DNA of 64,000 nt, from assembly GCF_032104385.1 (NCBI RefSeq), contig NZ_DAMCHJ010000008.1:62001-126000 (forward strand), read 5' to 3'. Origin of the DNA: Tissierella sp032104385 (GTDB taxonomy: Bacteria > Bacillota > Clostridia > Tissierellales > Tissierellaceae). Position numbers and translations under genes: made by a program. The first letter of the stretch is position 1; each line of letters starts with the position of its first letter. The notes beneath the pieces were generated by a model that saw only the letters and a program-made list of their open reading frames with translations, was not told the DNA's origin and ran no database searches. This document shows, piece by piece, positions 1 through 6,793 of this stretch.

Positions 1-284
1 CATATGCTCAAAAAAATCCACCTATACCTTCATTCTTAGATGGAGTGGCTTCTGGTTTAGGTTATACATTAGTTCTTCTAACTATAGCATTTTTTAGAGA
101 ATTATTAGGATTTGGAACAATCTTTGGTGTTCAGGTTTTAGGCGATTGGTGGACACCGTGGACTATTATGATAATGCCGCCAGCAGCTTTTTTTATTCTA
201 GCAGTTATTATTTGGATAACTAAAAATGTGAGAGAAAAAGAGAAAAGAGAAGATAAAAAGAAAGGTCAGGTGTTTAGTCAATGA
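1..284 (+). CDS. nqrD: Na+-translocating NADH:quinone reductase subunit D (C-terminal part)
   Basis: The reading frame is open from the first base of the window, so the gene starts upstream. The visible part reads YAQKNPPIPSFLDGVASGLG and continues with a membrane segment containing FFRELLGFG, then a second hydrophobic stretch and a Lys/Glu-rich cytoplasmic tail. This matches the C-terminal third of NqrD better than RnfE, and the following genes are nqrE and nqrF. NqrD and NqrE form the membrane core of Na+-NQR, which couples NADH oxidation to quinone reduction and Na+ export. Its TGA overlaps the nqrE start by 4 bases (ATGA), showing translational coupling. The conserved Cys and N-terminal helices lie outside the window. 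Confidence 0.88.
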   Translation, partial: YAQKNPPIPSFLDGVASGLGYTLVLLTIAFFRELLGFGTIFGVQVLGDWWTPWTIMIMPPAAFFILAVIIWITKNVREKEKREDKKKGQVFSQ

Positions 285-799
285 TAGAACTTAACCCTTT
301 CGTTATATTTTTTGCAGCAATATTTACAAACAATATGATATTTAGTAATTTTCTAGGCATGTGTTCATTTATAGCGGTTTCAAGAGAAATACCTACTTCT
401 CTTGGATTGGGTCAAGCAGTTACATTTGTTTTAGCTTGTACAACTATAATAAACTATATTATATATCATTATGTTTTACTGCCACTACATTTAGATTATT
501 TAAGGTTTATAGTTTTTATTATTAGTATAGCTGCTTTTGTACAACTTTTAGAGATGATTGTTGAAAGATATCTTCCCAACCTATATTATGCACTTGGAAT
601 ATTTTTACCATTAATAACTGTTAATTGTGCTATTTTAGGAGTTTCATTATTTATGATAATTCGTAACTATAATTTTCTTCAATCNNNNNNNNNNGCATCT
701 GTTCCTAAGGGGCTTGAAGGACCAGGTATAACACTGATTATCACTGGATTAATGGCTTTAGCCTTCATAGGCTTTTCAGGCATAGTCCAAATTCAATGA
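281..799 (+). CDS. nqrE: Na+-translocating NADH:quinone reductase subunit E, interrupted by an assembly gap
   Basis: NqrE is an integral membrane subunit of Na+-NQR. Family signatures seen are FLGMCSFIAVSREIPTSLGL near the N-terminus and LGIFLPLITVNCAILG in the middle. The conserved Cys residues (about C28 and C116) are the pair that, together with those of NqrD, hold the intramembrane iron centre. The C-terminus VPKGLEGPGITLIITGLMAL is also typical. As written the gene has 172 codons including four unknown ones, against about 200 in the family. Roughly 30 residues are missing at the 10-N run (685-694), which has an arbitrary length; the frame being kept across it is chance. The real gene is probably complete. 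Confidence 0.9.
   Translation: MIELNPFVIFFAAIFTNNMIFSNFLGMCSFIAVSREIPTSLGLGQAVTFVLACTTIINYIIYHYVLLPLHLDYLRFIVFIISIAAFVQLLEMIVERYLPNLYYALGIFLPLITVNCAILGVSLFMIIRNYNFLQXXXXASVPKGLEGPGITLIITGLMALAFIGFSGIVQIQ
685..694. other. Assembly gap (10 N) inside nqrE
   Basis: Ten N bases follow the codons for RNYNFLQ. Comparison with the family pattern (RDYNF, then about 30 residues, then DVPAGLRG) suggests about 90-110 bases are absent, so the N count is a placeholder and not a measured distance. Confidence 0.95.
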
Positions 800-812
800 T
801 GGGGGAAAAAAT

Positions 813-1916
813 ATGAATGAGATAATAATAACCACAGCAACTGTTACAGGCATTTCAGCCATATTTGCATTTTTGCTTACTCTTGCCGATAAAACCATAG
901 GAAATTATGGAGAAGTAAAATTAACTATAAACAATGATAAGGAATATATAGTTAATGGAGGTTCTTCTCTTTTATCCACTTTAATTGAAGAAAAGATTTT
1001 TATCCCCTCTGCTTGTGGGGGGAAGGGAACTTGTGGGTATTGTAAAGTAAAAGTTATTGATGGTGGAGGTCCTGTGTTGCCAACTGAAACTCCTTTTTTA
1101 ACAGAAGATGAGTTGAAAGACAATATTAGACTCTCTTGTCAATGTAAAGTAAAAGAGAATATTAAAATTCAGATACCAGAAGAACTATTTAATGTAAAAG
1201 AATATATTGCAACAGTGGAAGAAATAGAAGATATGACTTCAGTAATCAAAAGATTGAGAATTAGATTACCAGAAGGAGAGGAAATTAAATTTAAACCAGG
1301 TCAGTTTATTCAGCTTAAAGCACCTATTTATGATGGGAATGATGAAGAAGTTTATAGAGCTTATTCTATAGCATCTTCTCCTTCAGATAAGGGATATATT
1401 GAATTGTTTATAGGATATGTGCCTGGTGGTAAATGTACTACCTATGTACACAACCATTTGAAAGTGGGAGATACTGTCCAAATTAATGGACCCTATGGAG
1501 ATTTTTATTTTCATGATGATAATGATAGGGAAGTTATATTAGTTGCAGCTGGAACAGGTATAGCACCTATACTTTCTATACTTAAGCATATGAAAGAATA
1601 TAATATAAATAGAAAAGCAAGATTTTACTTTGGTGCAAAAACCCCAGATGATTTATTCTTACTAGATTATTTTAAGGAACTAGAAGAAGTTCTTTATGAT
1701 TTTAAATTTATTCCTACTTTATCAAGGGTGACTGAGGAGCATAATTGGACTGGAGAAAAAGGTAGGGTAAACAATGCTATAGAAAAATATCTTATGGATT
1801 CTGAAAATAAAGAAGCATATCTTTGTGGGAATCCACCAATGATAGATTCTATGGTAAAATCTCTTGTAAACAAAGGTTTACCGGAAGAATTAATATATTT
1901 TGATAAATTTGATTAA
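813..1916 (+). CDS. nqrF: Na+-translocating NADH:quinone reductase subunit F
   Basis: NqrF is the NADH-oxidising, FAD- and [2Fe-2S]-containing entry subunit of Na+-NQR. The 367-aa protein has an N-terminal membrane anchor (about residues 4-24), then a plant-type ferredoxin domain with Cys68, Cys74, Cys77 and Cys109. A ferredoxin-reductase FAD domain carries RAYS (182-185), and an NADH-binding domain carries AAGTGIAP near 245-252. The C-terminus holds LCGNPPM and ends in YFDKF, as usual for NqrF. An RBS (GGGGG) lies 9 bases upstream. It is the last gene of the operon: a terminator follows directly. The presence of NqrF instead of RnfB/RnfC identifies this as NQR and not RNF. Confidence 0.95.
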   Translation: MNEIIITTATVTGISAIFAFLLTLADKTIGNYGEVKLTINNDKEYIVNGGSSLLSTLIEEKIFIPSACGGKGTCGYCKVKVIDGGGPVLPTETPFLTEDELKDNIRLSCQCKVKENIKIQIPEELFNVKEYIATVEEIEDMTSVIKRLRIRLPEGEEIKFKPGQFIQLKAPIYDGNDEEVYRAYSIASSPSDKGYIELFIGYVPGGKCTTYVHNHLKVGDTVQINGPYGDFYFHDDNDREVILVAAGTGIAPILSILKHMKEYNINRKARFYFGAKTPDDLFLLDYFKELEEVLYDFKFIPTLSRVTEEHNWTGEKGRVNNAIEKYLMDSENKEAYLCGNPPMIDSMVKSLVNKGLPEELIYFDKFD

Positions 1917-1943
1917 GAGAAATCCATTAGGTTTCTCTTTTTT
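1915..1943 (+). terminator. Rho-independent terminator after nqrF
   Basis: Stem AGAGAAA / TTTCTCT with a 9-base loop, overlapping the nqrF stop codon and followed by a run of T. Confidence 0.8.
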
Positions 1944-2022
1944 GTGGACTAATATCGTATATTTTATGATATAATTAAATGTGTATATAAATTATATACA
2001 AAAAATCCTAGGGGGATAGATA

Positions 2023-3369
2023 ATGAAACTCGAATTATTCGACTTTATAGATGAAACCTTAGAACTTATAGAAGAAAGAAAGGAAAGTATAGAAAATGTA
2101 GCGAATTCATTAGAAAAATTTTTTACTGATAGTTTTTTTATAAAGGATCATTTTTTAAATGTTAATTATAGAATTAAATCTCCAGAAAGCCTAAGAGAGA
2201 AAATATTGCGTCATAATTTCTACATAAAATATAAAACGCCAGAGAACCTATTAAATAATTTATCCGATTTAATAGGTTTTAGGATTGAATGTAGATTTAT
2301 TGAAGATGAAGAGAAAATTTATAAAGATATTATGAACTTATTTGAGATAAAATGTGAAAATGGTTTTTACACTAATCATCTTAATTCAAATATTTTGTTA
2401 CAATTAGATGAGAAACAGCCACAGAAGCAAAAAAATGGATTTGAAATATATAAAATTGATGGTAAATATTGCAAAGATGGAAATTGCATTAATTTTGAAT
2501 TGCAAATAAAATCTTTGGTAAATGTTTTTTGGGGTGAAATAGACCATAGAATATTATATAAAAATTTTAATTATATGCTGACTGAAGATTTTTTTAGGGA
2601 TATTATGTCTTCTATAAAAGATAATTTATCTATGATTGATAGACAATTAATGCTTGTATATAATCATTTAAATGGAATGGATGCAAGCAATTCCTTAAAT
2701 AAGAAAATTCAGCTTCAGGCTTTATTGTCAAAGATTATTCATGATATCTATATAGTCAAAATAAGGCAGGAAATAGGATTTGTTGTGGATTTTAAAAAAT
2801 CCACAGATGTAATTGTAAACTATATTTTTATGAAGGGCGGACCTGAAGAGTCAGAAAACTATAGTATAAATTTCCTTAGAATACTAAATAGATTAAATGA
2901 TATAGGTAAGAATGATATATCCTTTAATAGATATATAAACTTTGAAAGAGAGATTTTTTTCAATGACGATTTTACAAGAAAAATTGGTAGTAGAATTCTT
3001 GAAATAATAAATAAAGACTTTAGATGGAATTTGTTTTTTAGAATAATATTTGAGATAGAAGAAGGTAATAATGCAGAAGATTTTGAAGGTTTTATGATAT
3101 TTATTAGATATAGGTTTTATGAGAATTTAATGCTTAAATTAGAAAATAAAGATATTGAGGAATATGAAAAAGATGAAATAATTAATTATGTGATGGATGA
3201 TATAGCCACTGCATTTTCAAAAGAGGTTGATATTGACTTTTTAAGTGATTGTAGTATTAAAACTTTAAATTATAATATAGGAAATCTCTTTGATAAGATA
3301 GATTCTTTTATGGATTGGAAAGAAAATAAAGAAAAAATATCAGAGGCAATATTAACTCATGATTTTTAA
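2023..3369 (+). CDS. RelA/SpoT-domain (p)ppGpp synthetase-like protein
   Basis: The N-terminal 180 residues match the RelA/SpoT nucleotidyltransferase domain. Seen are R50-I-K-S-x-x-S-x-x-E-K60 (ATP-binding segment), D82-L-I-G-F-R87 (catalytic Asp motif), E159-L-Q-I-K163 (catalytic Glu motif) and W170-x-E-x-D-H175. The residues needed for synthesis therefore look present. There is no HD hydrolase domain, so by family logic it would be a small alarmone synthetase-type enzyme transferring pyrophosphate from ATP to GTP or GDP. About 260 further residues, predicted mostly helical and with no recognised domain, follow; single-domain synthetases are usually 200-260 aa, so this extension is unusual. 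RBS AGGGGGG, start ATG. It is monocistronic, between two terminators. Confidence 0.72.
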   Translation: MKLELFDFIDETLELIEERKESIENVANSLEKFFTDSFFIKDHFLNVNYRIKSPESLREKILRHNFYIKYKTPENLLNNLSDLIGFRIECRFIEDEEKIYKDIMNLFEIKCENGFYTNHLNSNILLQLDEKQPQKQKNGFEIYKIDGKYCKDGNCINFELQIKSLVNVFWGEIDHRILYKNFNYMLTEDFFRDIMSSIKDNLSMIDRQLMLVYNHLNGMDASNSLNKKIQLQALLSKIIHDIYIVKIRQEIGFVVDFKKSTDVIVNYIFMKGGPEESENYSINFLRILNRLNDIGKNDISFNRYINFEREIFFNDDFTRKIGSRILEIINKDFRWNLFFRIIFEIEEGNNAEDFEGFMIFIRYRFYENLMLKLENKDIEEYEKDEIINYVMDDIATAFSKEVDIDFLSDCSIKTLNYNIGNLFDKIDSFMDWKENKEKISEAILTHDF

Positions 3370-3400
3370 AGTATTTGAAAAAATCAAATACTTTTTTTCT
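3368..3400 (+). terminator. Rho-independent terminator
   Basis: Perfect 11-bp stem AAAGTATTTGA / TCAAATACTTT with a 5-A loop and a T run, directly after the RelA/SpoT-domain gene. Confidence 0.85.
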
Positions 3401-3443
3401 TATTGGGTAAACATATATTATAAGGCAGAAAGGAGTTGAAAAG

Positions 3444-5204
3444 ATGAAGTTTTTTAGTAGAGTAAAAACAACTTTATTAAGTATAAGAGAAAGTGTTAAA
3501 AGATTTCCTATAACCGTAGCTATGTCTACATTTTTGGCTATTCTCTTAATTTATATGAATGAAACACATCTAACCCAAGATAGTCAAGAAACATTAGAAA
3601 AGATAAATCTAATGGTAGGGCTTAGTATTCCTTTATCTTTATGTATTGGATTATTAGTGGAGAAATTTTTTAGGAAAAAGAAATCAATTCAAATAGCTCT
3701 ATATGTAATTGGAAGTGGATTTTTAGTATTATATTATTTTTATTTTATAAATGATTACAAAATGGTACCTATGTCTAGATACTTAGGAACCATGACGTTT
3801 TTTTTAATATCCTCTTTATATATACAGAGGATCGGAAGAAAGAATAACTATGAGTATTACTTAATGGATATATGGTCTAGTTTTGCTCTGACCTTTATAT
3901 ATTCATTTGTTCTATATTTTGGTGTAGCAGCAATACTTTTTACTATAGAGAAGTTATTTGATGTAAATATTCGTGGTGAAATTTATTACTATATGTTTTT
4001 AATAGTATCTTTAGTATTTGCAGTGTCCTTGTTCTTATCTAAATTTCCATCTATGGAAGAAGAATATAATGAAGTGGAATATACTAAGGCATTAAAAATA
4101 CTTTTAATTTATATAGTAATTCCTTTAATAACTATATACACAGCAATACTATATGTTTATTTTGGAAAGATACTTATAACAAGAGAATGGCCTAGGGGAT
4201 TAGTATCACATTTAGTATTATGGTATTCAACATTAGCTGTTGGAGTAATATTTTTAATAACTCCAATATTAGAAGATAGCAGAGTAGCTAAATTGTTTAA
4301 GGATTTATTTCCTAAAATAATACTCCCAGTGCTTCTTATGATGTTTATGTCTATTTATCAAAGAATAGCTCAGTATGGAATAACTGAGAATAGATATTAT
4401 ATAGTGTTCCTTGGATTGTGGGTATTGGGAATAATGTTATATTTTTCATTTAATAAATCTTTGAAAAATATTATTATACCTATTAGTTTATCTTTGATTA
4501 TATTGAATTCAGTATATGGACCTCTAAGTAGTTTTGCTATTTCAAAGTTTAGTCAAAATAAAAGATTTGAAAAGATATTAGCTAGGAACAATATGTTAAG
4601 TAATGGACAGATAGTTAAAAATAGTGAAATACCTTTAGATGATAAAAGAGAAATAAGTAATATAATAAGTTATTTTAACTCAAATCATCAGTTAAAGGAT
4701 ATAAAAGCATTGCCAAAGGATTTTGATTTAGATAAGATGGAGGACGTAGTTGGATTTGAATATAAACCTTATTATTCATATGAGCAAAATAGATATTTTT
4801 ACTATAGTGTAAATAATGCAGAAGATGTTATTGATATAAAAGGATATGATTATTATGTACGGATGAACTCATGGAATGAAAATAAAATAGAATTTTATGG
4901 GCTTAATTTACAATATAATAGATTAAAAAACTCTTTGATTGTTTCTAAAGAAGATAATATTATATTTGAGCAAGATATGCTTCAGTTTGTAAATGATATA
5001 TACCAAAAACAAAAAGATAAATTACAAAACGAGAATAAAAATAATATGAGTTATAAGGATATGGAATATGAAATTACTTTTCTTGGTATTGGGGGGGATA
5101 TGAATTTTAAATTTATATTTACTGATGTAAGTGGAAGGGTAGAAGATGATAATAATTTAGTTATTCAAAGTATAGATTTTATTCTATTAATTGGGAATAA
5201 ATAA
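3444..5204 (+). CDS. DUF4153 family membrane protein
   Basis: A 586-aa protein with about 10 predicted membrane helices in residues 20-370, then a soluble C-terminal domain of about 210 residues. The membrane part and the motif GLWVLGIMLYFSF resemble DUF4153 proteins, conserved in Firmicutes and of unknown function. The C-terminal part (from about residue 385) is charged and contains no recognised catalytic motif; by helix count it may be extracytoplasmic. RBS AAAGGAGT precedes the ATG. It appears to stand alone between the RelA/SpoT-like gene and msrA. No function is assigned. Confidence 0.75.
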   Translation: MKFFSRVKTTLLSIRESVKRFPITVAMSTFLAILLIYMNETHLTQDSQETLEKINLMVGLSIPLSLCIGLLVEKFFRKKKSIQIALYVIGSGFLVLYYFYFINDYKMVPMSRYLGTMTFFLISSLYIQRIGRKNNYEYYLMDIWSSFALTFIYSFVLYFGVAAILFTIEKLFDVNIRGEIYYYMFLIVSLVFAVSLFLSKFPSMEEEYNEVEYTKALKILLIYIVIPLITIYTAILYVYFGKILITREWPRGLVSHLVLWYSTLAVGVIFLITPILEDSRVAKLFKDLFPKIILPVLLMMFMSIYQRIAQYGITENRYYIVFLGLWVLGIMLYFSFNKSLKNIIIPISLSLIILNSVYGPLSSFAISKFSQNKRFEKILARNNMLSNGQIVKNSEIPLDDKREISNIISYFNSNHQLKDIKALPKDFDLDKMEDVVGFEYKPYYSYEQNRYFYYSVNNAEDVIDIKGYDYYVRMNSWNENKIEFYGLNLQYNRLKNSLIVSKEDNIIFEQDMLQFVNDIYQKQKDKLQNENKNNMSYKDMEYEITFLGIGGDMNFKFIFTDVSGRVEDDNNLVIQSIDFILLIGNK

Positions 5205-5281
5205 TAATATAAGTATCGATTTTATTTTATGATAAATAGTAATATAATATTTATTTGGAATATTAGCAAAGGAGGATGACC

Positions 5282-5758
5282 ATGAAAGAAATATATTTAG
5301 CAGGTGGATGTTTTTGGGGAGTACAGGAATATATGTCAAGAATAAACGGAGTAGTAGAAACAAAGGTGGGCTATGCAAATGGAGTTACAAATAACCCAAG
5401 TTATAAAGAAGTATGTATGGGTACTACTGGTCATGTAGAAACTACTTATGTAAAATATGACGAGAGTATTATTTCCCTTGAAGAACTGTTAAATAAATTT
5501 TGGAAAATAATAGATCCAACTATGTTAAATAGGCAGGGACCAGATATAGGAAATCAATATAGAACGGGAATTTATTATATAGATGATAAGGATTTGGAAT
5601 TTATAAATAAAACCTTAGAGGAGCAGAAAACTAAATATACTAAACCCATAGTAACAGAGATTATGAAATTAAAATCTTTTTATGGTGCAGAGGAATATCA
5701 TCAATACTATTTAAAGAAAAATCCAGGTGGTTATTGTCATATAGATTTAAGTAAATAA
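5282..5758 (+). CDS. msrA: Peptide-methionine (S)-S-oxide reductase
   Basis: MsrA reduces methionine-(S)-sulfoxide in oxidised proteins. The catalytic signature GGCFWG is at the N-terminus (nucleophile Cys10), and the conserved GYANG, TGHVE, DPT, NRQGPDIGNQYR and the C-terminal GGYCH (resolving Cys) are all present. Length (158 aa) is normal for the short form. An ATG at 5276 touches the GGAGG, so the ATG at 5282, 6 bases after it, is the better start. No msrB is fused or adjacent; the free-Met-R-sulfoxide reductase at 9.7 kb is the only other methionine sulfoxide enzyme here. Confidence 0.95.
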   Translation: MKEIYLAGGCFWGVQEYMSRINGVVETKVGYANGVTNNPSYKEVCMGTTGHVETTYVKYDESIISLEELLNKFWKIIDPTMLNRQGPDIGNQYRTGIYYIDDKDLEFINKTLEEQKTKYTKPIVTEIMKLKSFYGAEEYHQYYLKKNPGGYCHIDLSK

Positions 5759-5762
5759 AATT

Positions 5763-5784
5763 GAATCCCTTAGGGGATTCTTTT
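5763..5784 (+). terminator. Rho-independent terminator after msrA
   Basis: Stem GAATCCC / GGGATTC, loop TTAG, then TTTT. It lies inside the longest open frame of the next gene, which argues against a start there. Confidence 0.8.
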
Positions 5785-5805
5785 AATGTATATGGAGTTG
5801 ATAGG

Positions 5806-6681
5806 ATGAAAAGATTTAAAAAGATATATATAGAGATAACAAATATATGTAATCTTCAGTGCCGTTTTTGCCCGAAGACTAAAAGAGAGCAAAGATTTAT
5901 TACTACTTCTGGATTTTCTCATGTACTGGATGAAATAAAAGAATTTACTGACTATATTTATTTTCATGTAAAAGGAGAGCCGCTCTTACATCCAAATATA
6001 GAGGAATTATTGAGTATATCCTATAATAAGGGATTTAAAGTAAATATAACGACCAATGGTACTTTAATTTCTAGGGTACAAGAAAAGTTAATTGGAAGCC
6101 CATCGCTTAGACAAATTAATATTTCATTACACAGTTTTGATGGAAATGATGAGATGGATAAGAAAGAAGATTACCTAAATGATATATTTGAATTTATTAA
6201 TCTAGCAAAGAGAAATGAATCATTAATAATATCATTAAGACTTTGGAATTTAACTGATGATAATTTAATTAATAAAAAAGTAGAAAAAAATAGAGAAATT
6301 CTAAGAAGAATTGAAGAAGAATTTAGACTTCAATTTGAAATTGAAGATACAATAAATCCTCATAGAGGGATTAAAATAGCTGATAGAATATATTTAAATC
6401 ATGATAAAGAATTTATATGGCCAGATTTAAGAAATCAAGATTTTGGAGATAAAGGATATTGTCATGGATTAAGAGATCATATAGGGATTTTAGTCGATGG
6501 TACCGTAATACCTTGTTGTTTAGACGGGGAAGGCAAGATATCCTTAGGGAATATATATGAAACAAAATTAGATAAAATTTTATCGAGCAATAGAGCAAAA
6601 AATATTTATGATGGATTTTCAAAAAGAATTGCTGTAGAAGAAATGTGCAGAAAATGTGGATTTAGAACTCGTTTTAATTAA
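5806..6681 (+). CDS. Radical SAM/SPASM domain protein
   Basis: A 291-aa radical-SAM enzyme. The [4Fe-4S]-SAM motif CNLQCRFC is at Cys15, Cys19 and Cys22. GEP (in HVKGEPLLHP) and TTNGTL fit the radical-SAM barrel. The C-terminal part holds PCCLDGEGKISLGNIYE and CRKCGF, a SPASM/twitch-type auxiliary cluster region. SPASM proteins modify peptides or other enzymes; the substrate cannot be read from the context, as no precursor peptide gene was found beside it. The ATG at 5806 with GGAG 8 bases upstream is preferred: the longer frame from a TTG at 5761 would run through the msrA terminator. Confidence 0.82.
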   Translation: MKRFKKIYIEITNICNLQCRFCPKTKREQRFITTSGFSHVLDEIKEFTDYIYFHVKGEPLLHPNIEELLSISYNKGFKVNITTNGTLISRVQEKLIGSPSLRQINISLHSFDGNDEMDKKEDYLNDIFEFINLAKRNESLIISLRLWNLTDDNLINKKVEKNREILRRIEEEFRLQFEIEDTINPHRGIKIADRIYLNHDKEFIWPDLRNQDFGDKGYCHGLRDHIGILVDGTVIPCCLDGEGKISLGNIYETKLDKILSSNRAKNIYDGFSKRIAVEEMCRKCGFRTRFN

Positions 6682-6718
6682 TTAATAAAAGTTATAAAGA
6701 TAATTATCTCATAAAAGG

Positions 6719-6768
6719 TTGACACAACATATAGTGGTTTGTTAAAATAGTATGACGATATATAGTGT
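6719..6768 (+). promoter_or_regulatory. nrdDG promoter with two NrdR-type boxes
   Basis: A sigma-A-like promoter is visible: TTGACA at 6719-6724, 18-bp spacer, TAAAAT at 6743-6748. Two 16-bp sites resemble the NrdR box (acaCwAtATaTwGtgt): ACACAACATATAGTGG at 6722-6737 (about 14/16) and TGACGATATATAGTGT at 6753-6768 (about 13/16). They are 31 bp apart start to start, i.e. about three helical turns, as in known NrdR sites. Box 1 overlaps the -35/spacer and box 2 lies just downstream of the -10, a layout for repression by NrdR-(d)ATP. The nrdR gene is not in the window. Confidence 0.82.
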
Positions 6769-6793
6769 TTATAGAAGATGAGGGGGAATTAGA

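Noticed and set aside
281..799. Shortened NqrE variant
   Set aside because: The missing residues coincide with a 10-N assembly gap, not with a biological deletion.
5761..5805. TTG start at 5761 for the radical-SAM gene
   Set aside because: The extra codons lie over the msrA terminator hairpin; the ATG at 5806 has its own RBS.
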